Assembly: GCF_004217285.1 (NCBI RefSeq)
Contig: NZ_SHKS01000003.1
Location: forward strand, 283,169-347,168
Direction: 5' to 3'
Length of the DNA: 64,000 bases
From: Streptomyces sp. BK239
GTDB lineage: Bacteria; Actinomycetota; Actinomycetes; Streptomycetales; Streptomycetaceae
A program made the translations under genes and the position numbers. This document shows positions 41,259 to 49,294 of this stretch, one piece after another; position 1 is the stretch's first letter; each line of letters opens with the position of its first letter. The notes under the pieces are model-generated. The model was not told where the DNA came from and did not search any database. It was given only the letters and a program-made list of their open reading frames with translations.

Positions 41259-41785
41259 CACGACTGCGGAGGAACGGTCACAGCCTCTACCGTCACCTGG
41301 CCGCTGTCGCGGAACCACAGGTCGAAGCTGATCTTGTCCCCGGGCTTCAGCTTCGGCGGGTTCATGACCATCACGTCGACGCCGTACGGGGTCATGTTCA
41401 CGCGGCTTCGGGCCGGGATCGTGAGGGATTCGAGCGGCTCCATGCGTCCCGCACCGTTCTTCGTGACCCGTCGGCCCAGCATGGTGACCCCGAGTTCCGG
41501 CGAGGAGACAGACTTGAGCACGTCGCCGGCGGCCCCGCTGTTGGTGATGTCGAAGAAGGCGGCTGTGTTCTCGGAGTTGGGTGGCACGAAGATACGAGCG
41601 TTGCTGACGCTGATCCGTGCCGGCGGTTCACCGGCCGCACCCGCTGTCGTGTAGGCCGTCAGGAGCATCAAGGCCGTCACGCACGTGACAAGGGGTACGA
41701 GAGCGGCGTTCAGCGCACCGGCGGTCAGGCGGCGCCAGGGCGGTGGCGGGTGTTCGGCCGAGGCGGTGGACGGGGTGGAGCTCAT
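41258..41785 (-). CDS. PCuAC-like copper chaperone, secreted or membrane anchored
   Basis: A 175-residue protein with an N-terminal membrane helix (LNAALVPLVTCVTALMLLTAY) and an extracellular cupredoxin-like PCuAC domain (about 60-170: SVSNARIFVPP...AAFFDITNSGAAGDVLKSV). Classical PCuAC carries Cu(I) with H(M)x10Mx21HxM. Here the equivalent text is VTMLGRRVTKNGAGRM and VDVMVM, so the Met residues remain but both His positions are changed. It is last in a leftward operon behind the copper ATPase, overlapping it by 4 bases. It is probably still a Cu(I) carrier using Met ligands. Confidence 0.75.
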   Translation of the reverse strand: MSSTPSTASAEHPPPPWRRLTAGALNAALVPLVTCVTALMLLTAYTTAGAAGEPPARISVSNARIFVPPNSENTAAFFDITNSGAAGDVLKSVSSPELGVTMLGRRVTKNGAGRMEPLESLTIPARSRVNMTPYGVDVMVMNPPKLKPGDKISFDLWFRDSGQVTVEAVTVPPQS

Positions 41786-44148
41786 CGGATCTCCTCCAGG
41801 GACGAGGCGGCGTTGCTGTCCGTCGCGGACGGTGCTGTCGGGCCGCCCTTGTCAGCGGGTGCGGAGGTGGAGCGGTAGCCGTGTCCGGCGGGCGAATAGG
41901 CCCGCAGCCGCAGGCTGTTGGCTACCACGAGGACGGAACTGGCGGACATCGCCACGGCGGCGAACATGGGGTTGAGCCAGCCGGTGGCGGCCAGGGGAAC
42001 CGTGACGACGTTGTAGCCGAAGGCCCAGGCGAGGTTGGCGTGGATGGTGCTCAGGGTCCGGCGGGTGAGCTGTACGGCCGCGACCACCGCCTGCATGTCC
42101 TCGCGTACGAGGGTGATGTCGGCCGCGCCGATCGCCGCGTCGGTGCCGCCGCCCATGGCGATGCCCAGGTCTGCGGAGGCCAGGGCGGCGGCGTCATTGA
42201 CTCCGTCGCCAATGACCGCTACACGGCACCCGTCATCCTGAAGCTTCGCGACGATGTCGGTCTTCCCTTCCGGGGTGACCTCGGCGTGCACCTCGTCGAT
42301 TCCGACCTGTTCTGCCACGGCACGGGCGGCGGCCGGGCCGTCGCCGGTTACCAGAATGGGCTCGATGCCCAGTTCGCGCAGGTGCCGTACGGCGGAAGAG
42401 CTGGAGGGCCGCAGTGTGTCGCCGACCGCGACGACACCGACCGGGCGGCCGTCCTTCTCGACGACCACGGCTGTGCGCGCCGAGGCGTGGGCGCCGGCCA
42501 GAGCCTGCTGAAGGGGGTCCGGGAGCGGGGTGTCGGATCGTGGGCGTCCTACGACGACGTCATGCCCGTCGACGCGGCCGCTGACGCCGACTCCGGGAAC
42601 GGCACGGAAGTCGGCCACCGGCGGCAGCTGACCGCCGTCCGCGGCCTGGCGGGCAGCAGCGGCGATGGCACGACCGATGGGGTGCTCGGAGCCGTACTCG
42701 ACCGCTCCGGCCAGCCGGAGGATCTCGCCCGCATCCTCCCCGGCAGCAACCGTTGTCCCTGCGAGGGCCATGCGTCCGGTGGTGAGGGTGCCGGTTTTGT
42801 CGAAGACCACGGTGTCGATGTGCCGCAGCCGTTCCAGCGCCTCCGGCCCCCGCAGCAGGACGCCGAGTTGGGCACCTCGGCCGGTGGCGGCCATGAAGGC
42901 GGTCGGGGTGGCCAGGCCGAGGGCGCAGGGGCACGCGACGACGAGGACGGCGACCGCCGCGGTCACGGCGGCCGAGGCATCCGCACCGGCGCCGAGCCAG
43001 AACCCCAGGACGGTGCACGCCACGGTCACGATCGCGGGTACGAAGACCCCCGCGACGGCGTCGGCCAGCCGCTGGATGCGAGCCTTGCCCGCCTGTGCGT
43101 CGCTCACCAGCTTGGTGATCCGGGCGAGCTGGGTGTCGGCACCGACCGCCGTGGCCCGGACCATCAGCAGCCCACCGGCGTTGACGGCACCGCCCACCAC
43201 TGCCGAGCCGGGCCCGACCTCCGCCGGCACGCTCTCGCCGGTCACCAGGGACAGATCCAGGGCGGAGCTGCCGTCGGTGACGACACCATCCGTGGCGACC
43301 TTCTCACCAGGTCGTACCAGGAACTCCTGACCGACCTCGAGTTCGGAGACCGGGACCCGCCGGCCTTGCTCGCCCTCGCGCAACTCGACTTCTTTGGCAC
43401 CGAGTTCGGCGAGCGCACGCAGTGCCGATCCCGTGCCCTGCTTGGCGCGTTCCTCCAGGTAACGGCCGGCCAGCACAAACAACGGCACGCTCACGGCAGC
43501 TTCCAGATACAGGTGCGCGCTTGTGCCGCCGGCCTCGGGCACCAGGCTGAACGGCATGCGCATGCCCGGCTGGCCCGCACCGCCGAAGTACAAGGCGTAC
43601 GCGGACCAGGCGAAGGAGGCGAGCACGCCGAGGGAGACGAGAGTGTCCATGGTCGCCGTGGCATGCCGTAGCCCCTTCAGGGCCCGTTCGTGGAACGGCC
43701 ACGCGCTCCAGCCCACCACGGGGACGGCCAGGTTGAAGCACAGCCACTGCCAGTAGGTGAACTGCAGGGAGGGGACCATGGAGAGCACGAGGACGGGCAG
43801 CGACAGCAAGGCTGTGATCAGCAGCCGACTCCTGTCACTGATGCCTGCGCCGGTCGTCCGCTGCTCGCGGGTCACGTCCGCGTGCTGCTCTTCGGCGGGC
43901 GACGGGGGGAGCTCGGCCGTGTAGCCGGCACTCTCCACCACGGAGATCAGCTGCTGGGCGGTCACCGAGGCGGGATGGGAGACACGGGCCCGCCCGGTGG
44001 CCAGGTTGACGGTTGCCGTCACGCCCCCTACGCGGCCCAGCTTCTTCTCGACCCGGCCCACGCATGCGGCACACGTCATGCCACCCACCAGCAGATCAGT
44101 GCTCGCCACGGACTCGTCGGCCGTCTCACGGTGGTCGGCGGTGGTCAT
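41782..44148 (-). CDS. Copper-translocating P1B-type ATPase
   Basis: A 788-residue P1B-1 ATPase with one N-terminal metal domain (GGMTCAAC, Cys26/Cys29), eight predicted membrane helices, the TGES actuator loop (VTGESVPAEV), the transmembrane CPC at 406-408, the phosphorylated DKTGT at Asp450, an HP locus (EHPIGRAI) and the hinge GDGVNDAAAL. The CPC and the YN/MxxSS-type residues in the last helices (FGYNVVTVPLA, AMSASSVLVVANSLRL) mark Cu(I) export. It is co-transcribed with a Met-rich peptide and a PCuAC-like protein from a CsoR-like operator. The Mycobacterium isonitrile locus also lies close to a copper ATPase gene (ctpB). Confidence 0.93.
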   Translation of the reverse strand: MTTADHRETADESVASTDLLVGGMTCAACVGRVEKKLGRVGGVTATVNLATGRARVSHPASVTAQQLISVVESAGYTAELPPSPAEEQHADVTREQRTTGAGISDRSRLLITALLSLPVLVLSMVPSLQFTYWQWLCFNLAVPVVGWSAWPFHERALKGLRHATATMDTLVSLGVLASFAWSAYALYFGGAGQPGMRMPFSLVPEAGGTSAHLYLEAAVSVPLFVLAGRYLEERAKQGTGSALRALAELGAKEVELREGEQGRRVPVSELEVGQEFLVRPGEKVATDGVVTDGSSALDLSLVTGESVPAEVGPGSAVVGGAVNAGGLLMVRATAVGADTQLARITKLVSDAQAGKARIQRLADAVAGVFVPAIVTVACTVLGFWLGAGADASAAVTAAVAVLVVACPCALGLATPTAFMAATGRGAQLGVLLRGPEALERLRHIDTVVFDKTGTLTTGRMALAGTTVAAGEDAGEILRLAGAVEYGSEHPIGRAIAAAARQAADGGQLPPVADFRAVPGVGVSGRVDGHDVVVGRPRSDTPLPDPLQQALAGAHASARTAVVVEKDGRPVGVVAVGDTLRPSSSSAVRHLRELGIEPILVTGDGPAAARAVAEQVGIDEVHAEVTPEGKTDIVAKLQDDGCRVAVIGDGVNDAAALASADLGIAMGGGTDAAIGAADITLVREDMQAVVAAVQLTRRTLSTIHANLAWAFGYNVVTVPLAATGWLNPMFAAVAMSASSVLVVANSLRLRAYSPAGHGYRSTSAPADKGGPTAPSATDSNAASSLEEIR

Positions 44149-44369
44149 CGGCTCACCTGCACCTGGCGGTCGACCGAACCGAGACCGTGCATCCCGGGCA
44201 TGCCCGGCTCCTGCGACTCCTCGGAGGCCGGCACTGTGCGGTGCATGCCCGGAGCCACTGGAGCTGCCATGCGTCCCACTGCGTATGACGCCGCCGTCAA
44301 TGAGACGAGCAGGACGACGAACCCGAGCAAGGCAGGCGGAACGAAAAGGCCACGCTGTGACTTGTCCAT
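44145..44369 (-). CDS. Small Met/His-containing membrane protein of the copper operon
   Basis: A 74-residue protein starting at ATG 44369. One membrane helix (LFVPPALLGFVVLLVSLTAASYAVG) is followed by an external tail with Met/His-rich text (MHRTVPASEESQEPGMPGMHG) suited to bind Cu(I). It overlaps the ATPase start by ATGA. It probably passes copper between the ATPase and PCuAC-like protein, or acts as a buffer. It is first in the operon. Confidence 0.65.
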   Translation of the reverse strand: MDKSQRGLFVPPALLGFVVLLVSLTAASYAVGRMAAPVAPGMHRTVPASEESQEPGMPGMHGLGSVDRQVQVSR

Positions 44370-44375
44370 GTATAC

Positions 44376-44392
44376 ATACGGTAGGGGGGTAC
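44376..44392 (-). promoter_or_regulatory. CsoR-like operator of the copper operon
   Basis: The minus strand reads GTACCCCCCTACCGTAT, an imperfect G/C-tract palindrome like CsoR sites (TACCCCC...GGGTA type). It lies only 7 bases from the ATG of the first gene. TACCGT inside it could be the -10 box of a leaderless transcript. Confidence 0.55.
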
Positions 44393-44925
44393 CTGGCCTA
44401 TTGCTCGACTCAGGCGTGTGACAAAGAACTTCACTGTCGCCGGGAACCAGACGCCTTCTCCGTCCGACTCCCTGTTGATAAGGGTTTCCCCACGCTTTCA
44501 AAATATCGCACTTCGGATCGTCGAGAACGATATCGAAGGTCGAGTCAAGTCGATTATGAAGGTGCTGAAATCAGCCATCCCTGCCGCGCTCGGATTCGAC
44601 CGAGAAGGCTGGAACTAGCAGACACCGCCAGCCGACTCGTCGAATGGGGAACCCACCCCTCCGCAATCCGCACGCGCGCCGGCTACACCCTCTCAGCCCC
44701 TGAATCTGCAAGCTCACCTGGCATGTTCCATCGCCGACCCCCGGAGCGACCGGCTCGAACGTTCGGCATTCAAACGAAGAAGCGACCGATTCCCGCAACC
44801 GGCTCGCAAGCCAGTCCGAAATTGGGAGGAGAGTGCTTGTGGCAGGCGCACGAAGTGAGCCACGATCCCAGGGTGAGCCGCCGTCCTGTTTCAGGGGACG
44901 GATTCTTAGGGGGAAGCGTTCCGCA
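44393..44925. other. Divergent control region between copper operon and MFS gene
   Basis: About 530 bases. The part 44410-44590 is clearly less GC-rich than its surroundings and carries a 66-codon frame from GTG 44418 that I do not trust as a gene. The rest looks non-coding and should contain promoters for both directions. CACCTGGCATGTT and similar stretches were seen, but no operator family could be named. Confidence 0.35.
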
Positions 44926-46329
44926 ATGCCTGCAGTGAATTCGCCATCTGCTCCGTCGCACCAACGCCTCGGGTTGCCGCTACTGGTCCTGGCCACCGCG
45001 CAACTGGTCATCTCGCTCGACTACAACATCGTGTACGTAGCCCTCCCCAGCATCGGCAGCGCGCTCGGCTTCTCCGGACAGGACCTGCAGTGGGTGGTCA
45101 GCGCGTACGTCGTGACGACCGGAGGGTTCCTGCTCCTTGGCGGCCGGGCCACTGATCTGCTGGGACGCCGCAGGGTCTTCGTGGTCGCCGCCCTGCTGTA
45201 CGCGGTCTCCTCACTGGTGGGCGGGCTGTCGGAGTCGGCCGGCGTGCTGGTCGCGGTGCGCGCGGTGCAGGGCATCGGTGGTTCGCTGCTGTTCCCCGCC
45301 GCTCTCTCACTCATCAACACCCTCTATGAGGAAGGCCCCAGCCGTAACCGGGCGCTGGCCGCGTGGGGCGCCGCCGGGGCCGGCGGGTTGTGCTTCGGTT
45401 CGCTGCTCGGCGGGCTGCTCGTCGACGCCTTCGGCTGGCCGGCGGTGTTCCTCGTCAACGTGCCGCTGGCCGGGGCCATCGCCTTGGCCGGAACGTTCCT
45501 CTTCCCGGCGGACGGCCCACGGCCGCGGCAGCGGGACTTCGACCTTCCGGGCGCCCTGACCGCCACCGCGGGCATCACACTGCTCGTCTTCGTCCTCATC
45601 CATGCGCCGGAGGCCGGCTGGACCAGCCGCGGCGTTCTCATATGCGCGGCTCTCTCGGTGATCTCGTTGTCCCTGTTCGTCCTCGTCGAGATCCGCAGCC
45701 ACGCCCCGCTGACGCCGGGACACCTGTTTCGCCACCGCAGCCTGCTGGGTGCCATGGCGCTGACCGCACTGTTCAGCGCCACGTTCAGCTCGCTGCCGTA
45801 CTTCCTGACCCTCTACTTCCAAACGGTGCACGGCTACAGCGCGATGGCCACGGGAGCCGCCTTCCTCGTACCGGCCCTCGTCGTGGCGGCCGGAACGAAG
45901 GTGGGCGAGAAGGCCGTGGCCGCGCTGGGTGTGCGCACCATGCTGCTGGGCGGCATGGCGATCGGCGCCGTCGGCGCCCTGCTCCTCGCCCTCGCCTTCA
46001 GCGCTGACGGCTCCTATGCGCGTCTGCTGCCCGGGATCGTGCTGCTCAGCCTGGGGCAGGGCGCCACCTGGACGGGCATGTGGATTGCGGCCGCCACCGG
46101 CATCCCCGCCCAGGACCAGGGCATCGCCTCGGGCCTGGCCTCGACCACGCTGCAGGTGGGCAGTGCCGTGGGCCTGGCGGTCCTGGTGGCTGTCGCCGGC
46201 GCCGGCGGCCACGATCTGACTGCGGCCGATCTGCTGGACGGGATCCGGGCCGCGGTCTACGTCATCACCGCCGGGATCTGTCTCGGCGCCGTGGCCCTGC
46301 TGCCCTTTCGAAGGCAAGCGGACGTCTGA
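44926..46329 (+). CDS. MFS transporter, DHA2 (EmrB/QacA) family
   Basis: A 467-residue, 14-helix proton-driven exporter. The A-type motif GGRATDLLGRRRVF follows helix 2, LDYNIVYVALPSIG marks helix 1 of DHA2 transporters and WRWVFLVNVP-type text occurs as WPAVFLVNVPLAG. ATG 44926 follows GGGGGAAG. As the first rightward gene ahead of the biosynthetic set it is the natural exporter of the isonitrile product, though general drug efflux is possible. Confidence 0.85.
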   Translation: MPAVNSPSAPSHQRLGLPLLVLATAQLVISLDYNIVYVALPSIGSALGFSGQDLQWVVSAYVVTTGGFLLLGGRATDLLGRRRVFVVAALLYAVSSLVGGLSESAGVLVAVRAVQGIGGSLLFPAALSLINTLYEEGPSRNRALAAWGAAGAGGLCFGSLLGGLLVDAFGWPAVFLVNVPLAGAIALAGTFLFPADGPRPRQRDFDLPGALTATAGITLLVFVLIHAPEAGWTSRGVLICAALSVISLSLFVLVEIRSHAPLTPGHLFRHRSLLGAMALTALFSATFSSLPYFLTLYFQTVHGYSAMATGAAFLVPALVVAAGTKVGEKAVAALGVRTMLLGGMAIGAVGALLLALAFSADGSYARLLPGIVLLSLGQGATWTGMWIAAATGIPAQDQGIASGLASTTLQVGSAVGLAVLVAVAGAGGHDLTAADLLDGIRAAVYVITAGICLGAVALLPFRRQADV

Positions 46330-46408
46330 GCACGCCCGTTCTCGCCCCTCCCACGGCCGTTCCGTCCCAGACATCTCACCCCTCGCGCCTGGAGACCTAG
46401 GAGCTCTT

Positions 46409-47500
46409 GTGCCCAGCACCCATGACCGACCGGTCAGCATGTCCGCCCCTCCCAGTCCACCTCGCGATCGTGCTGCCGTCCTGTGCGGGCTGGCGGGCTG
46501 GCTCCCGTCACGTGTTGTGACCAACCAGGAACTCGCCGGGAGGCTCGACACCAGCGACACCTGGATCCGCACCCGAACCGGAATCGGCCGACGCCACTTC
46601 GCCGAACCCGGCCAGGCCACCTCCGACCTGGCGGTCGAGGCAGGCCGGCGCGCCCTGCGGTCCGCGGGCGTGGAAGAGGTGGACGTCGTCATCGTCGCCA
46701 CGACGACTCCCGACCGCTCCTGCCCCGCCACCGCCCCTCTCGTGGCCGACCGACTTGGTCTGACGGGGGCAGCGGCCTTCGATGTCGGCGCCGTCTGCAC
46801 CGGGTTCGTCTACGGACTGGCGTCGGCCGCCGGGCTCATCGCGGCCGGAGTGGCCGAACGGGTACTGCTGATCGGCGCGGACACCTACTCCACGATCGTC
46901 GACCCCGACGACCGGACCAACGCGATCATCTTCGGCGACGGCGCCGGAGCCGTCGTCCTACGCGTCGGCCACGCCGACGAACCGGGCGCCGTCGGCCACT
47001 TCGACCTGGGCAGCGACGGTGCCGGCGAGGAACTGATCATGGTGGCGGCCGGTGGTTCACGGCAGCGATCCACCCCCGGTCCGGTCGCCCCGCAGGATCA
47101 CCACTTCGCCATGCGCGGCAAGGAGGTCTTCCGTCACGCGGTCACCCGAATGACGGCCTCCGCCCGCGCCACGCTCACACTGGCCGACTGCAAGGTCGAC
47201 GACATCGACCGCATCGTCCCCCACCAGGCCAACCTGCGCATCCTGCGCTCGGTGGCCGAGGACCTCGGGCTGCCCCCGGAACGACTGGTGACCAACGTCG
47301 AGTCCGTGGGCAACACCGGCGCCGCATCGATCCCGCTCGCCCTGGCCGATGCGGCTGCCCAACACACCGTCCAGGCGGGCGAACACGTGCTGCTCACCGC
47401 GTTCGGCGGCGGGCTCACCTGGGGGTCCTGCCTCCTGACGTGGCCCGCTCTCGCCCGGATCGACGACCCGCACAAGACATGGGAAAGGCAGGAGCCATGA
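46409..47500 (+). CDS. 3-oxoacyl-ACP synthase III (KASIII/FabH-like)
   Basis: A 363-residue thiolase-fold condensing enzyme. The catalytic triad is Cys130 (DVGAVCTGF), His272 (PHQANLRIL) and Asn302 (ESVGNTGAASIPLAL). GTG 46409 stands behind AGGAG. It joins an acyl-CoA starter with malonyl-ACP or transfers an acyl group. A dedicated KASIII overlapped with an ACP and upstream of the isonitrile set is not part of the minimal five-gene pathway, so it may supply a special acyl chain. A primary-metabolism role cannot be excluded by sequence alone. Confidence 0.85.
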   Translation: MPSTHDRPVSMSAPPSPPRDRAAVLCGLAGWLPSRVVTNQELAGRLDTSDTWIRTRTGIGRRHFAEPGQATSDLAVEAGRRALRSAGVEEVDVVIVATTTPDRSCPATAPLVADRLGLTGAAAFDVGAVCTGFVYGLASAAGLIAAGVAERVLLIGADTYSTIVDPDDRTNAIIFGDGAGAVVLRVGHADEPGAVGHFDLGSDGAGEELIMVAAGGSRQRSTPGPVAPQDHHFAMRGKEVFRHAVTRMTASARATLTLADCKVDDIDRIVPHQANLRILRSVAEDLGLPPERLVTNVESVGNTGAASIPLALADAAAQHTVQAGEHVLLTAFGGGLTWGSCLLTWPALARIDDPHKTWERQEP

Positions 47501-47733
47501 GCACCACCTACGACCAACTGGTCGAGATCGTCACGAAACTGCACGACGCGCCGCGTGACCGGATCAGCCCGGACATCACCTTCGCCCAACTGGACGTCGA
47601 CTCTCTGACGATGGTCGAGATCAGCATGCACATCGAGCGCGAACTCGGCATCCACATCGACGACAACGAACTCGAGGAAGACCTCACCCTCCTCGCGACC
47701 ACCAAGATCATCGACTCGAAGCTCGCCCAGTAG
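47497..47733 (+). CDS. Acyl carrier protein (partner of the KASIII)
   Basis: A 78-residue ACP with phosphopantetheine Ser36 in QLDVDSLTMVEIS and a typical acidic helix II. ATGA overlap with the KASIII gene points to a functional pair. It is distinct from the second ACP at 50929, which has a GLDSLRI site. It probably carries the growing or starter acyl chain. Confidence 0.85.
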   Translation: MSTTYDQLVEIVTKLHDAPRDRISPDITFAQLDVDSLTMVEISMHIERELGIHIDDNELEEDLTLLATTKIIDSKLAQ

Positions 47734-47778
47734 CGGCTGTCACCACCGCTACCACGACCTCTACCGAGAGCAGGGACC

Positions 47779-48663
47779 ATGCAGATCAAGGAAGTCACGG
47801 GCAAGGAAATCGGCGCCACGGTCGAGGGGTTCGACTACGCCGCCGCCTCTGCGGAGGACATCGACGCCATCAAGGCGGCCGTCTACACGAAGAAGATCGT
47901 CGTCCTGAAGAACCAGGATCTGGCGCCCCGTCAGTTCCTGGAGCTGGGTCAGCGGTTCGGCCGTCCTGAGGTCTACTACGAGCCGATGTACAAGCACCCC
48001 GAGGTCGAGGAGATATTCGTCTCCTCCAACGTGCCTGAAGACGGCAAGCAGATAGGCGTGCCGAAGACCGGGAAGTTCTGGCACGCCGACTACCAGTTCA
48101 TGCCGGACCCCTTCGGCCTCACGTTCATCTACCCGCAGGTCGTTCCGGAGAAGAACCGGGGGACGTACTTCATCGACATGGGCAAGGCGTACGAGCAGCT
48201 TCCCGAGGATCTCAAGAAGGAAGTGGCGGGCACCTTCGCCCGGCACTCGGTGCGCAAGTACTTCAAGATCCGGCCCTCGGACGTCTACCGGCCGATCTCG
48301 GAGATCATCGAGGAGGTCGACACGAAGACCCCGCCGGTGGTCAAGCCGAGTGCCTTCATCCACCCCATGACCGGCGAGACGGTCCTCTACCTCAGCGAGG
48401 GCTTCACCATCGGCATGGAGGACGGCGACGGCAAACCGCTGGAGAGCGACCTGCTCCAGCGCCTCTTCGAGGCCACGGGCCAGCTCGACGACTCCTTCGG
48501 CCACCCCAACATCCACCTGCAAACCTTCGAGAAGGGCGACCTCCTGGTCTGGGACAACCGGAGCCTGATCCACCGCGCCCGGCACACCACCACTCCGGAG
48601 CCGACCGTCTCCTTCCGGGTCACTGTGCACGACGCTCGCAAGCTCTACGACGAGGCCGCGTGA
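47779..48663 (+). CDS. scoE: Fe(II)/2OG-dependent isonitrile-forming oxidase (ScoE/Rv0097-like)
   Basis: A 294-residue TauD-fold dioxygenase. The metal triad is His102-x-Asp104 (KFWHADYQF) and distal His265 ([10 protein letters not shown]), with a downstream Arg in FRVTVHD for 2-oxoglutarate. Enzymes of this family (ScoE, Rv0097) turn the N-carboxymethyl group of a 3-(glycinyl)-acyl chain into an isonitrile through two oxidations and loss of CO2. Assignment rests on fold, length near the Mycobacterium protein and strict gene order with the next four genes. First gene of the conserved block. Confidence 0.85.
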   Translation: MQIKEVTGKEIGATVEGFDYAAASAEDIDAIKAAVYTKKIVVLKNQDLAPRQFLELGQRFGRPEVYYEPMYKHPEVEEIFVSSNVPEDGKQIGVPKTGKFWHADYQFMPDPFGLTFIYPQVVPEKNRGTYFIDMGKAYEQLPEDLKKEVAGTFARHSVRKYFKIRPSDVYRPISEIIEEVDTKTPPVVKPSAFIHPMTGETVLYLSEGFTIGMEDGDGKPLESDLLQRLFEATGQLDDSFGHPNIHLQTFEKGDLLVWDNRSLIHRARHTTTPEPTVSFRVTVHDARKLYDEAA

Positions 48664-48664
48664 G

Positions 48665-49201
48665 ATGCGGACTTCCGTACAGCACAAGCCGCCCGCGCCG
48701 GACTACGACAACGACGACGAACTGCTGACCCAGGTCCTGAGGCCGTACAAGGCGCACTGCAAGTACCTGAAATCGGCGGCGGTGAGCACCCGGTCCAGCC
48801 TCGTGTCCGCGCGCTGCGAACTGGCCATCCCGGAGTCCTGCTACATCGACGACACCGGTCATCTCAACGCCGTCGAAGTCAACATCAGCTATAACCAGAT
48901 GATGTACTACACCGTCGCCAAGGCGGTGAAAGAGGGGCTGCTGGAGGAGTTCGCCGGCTGGACGCTGGACGACTACTGGCGCCATCAGCTGCCGGACATC
49001 CTGATCGCCCGCTTCAGCGGCAGTTTCCGGCGCTCCATCAACGCGCGCTCCTTCTCCGGCGAAATCGAGTTCCTGTCCGTGGAGCGGCGCTCGCCGGGCG
49101 GCGAACCGCTGCTCATCGCCGAGACCGCCTACCGGTACTGGGACGACGCCGGCGGCCGGTGCGACGGCACCGTGAAACTCGCCTTCGTCAACGCCCCGTA
49201 G
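48665..49201 (+). CDS. scoD: FcoT/ScoD-type hotdog thioesterase
   Basis: A 178-residue hotdog-fold protein with RPYKAHCKYLKSAAVS, then GHLNAVEVNISYNQMMYYTVAKAV, features I associate with the FcoT family (Rv0098, about 183 residues). In isonitrile lipopeptide pathways this enzyme adds glycine to the enoyl-ACP and releases the beta-glycinyl fatty acid. It starts at ATG 48665, one base after the oxidase stop. Confidence 0.82.
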   Translation: MRTSVQHKPPAPDYDNDDELLTQVLRPYKAHCKYLKSAAVSTRSSLVSARCELAIPESCYIDDTGHLNAVEVNISYNQMMYYTVAKAVKEGLLEEFAGWTLDDYWRHQLPDILIARFSGSFRRSINARSFSGEIEFLSVERRSPGGEPLLIAETAYRYWDDAGGRCDGTVKLAFVNAP

Positions 49202-49219
49202 ACGCGGCAACCTCACCAC

Positions 49220-49256
49220 GGCGTGCCGCCGCCACGTCCGGTGGTGGCGGCACGCC
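49220..49256 (+). terminator. Strong intra-operon hairpin between thioesterase and ligase genes
   Basis: A 16-bp stem, GGCGTGCCGCCGCCAC with GTGGTGGCGGCACGCC (one G-T pair), and a 5-base loop, followed by TTGG rather than a T-run. It could be a partial terminator or a processing/stability element within the biosynthetic operon. Confidence 0.6.
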
Positions 49257-49294
49257 TTGGCAGACCGAGAGCAGAACGAGAGGCAGGCCCGCCC

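Noticed and set aside
41743..43671. 642-codon plus-strand frame opposite the copper ATPase
   Set aside because: Reverse-frame shadow of a protein with complete P-type ATPase motifs.
44418..44618. 66-codon frame in the lower-GC spacer before the MFS gene
   Set aside because: No ribosome site, atypical codon use and no recognisable fold; more likely regulatory DNA.
45307..46800. 497-codon minus-strand frame opposite the MFS and KASIII genes
   Set aside because: Low-complexity Gln/Gly/Arg text, no start context; shadow.
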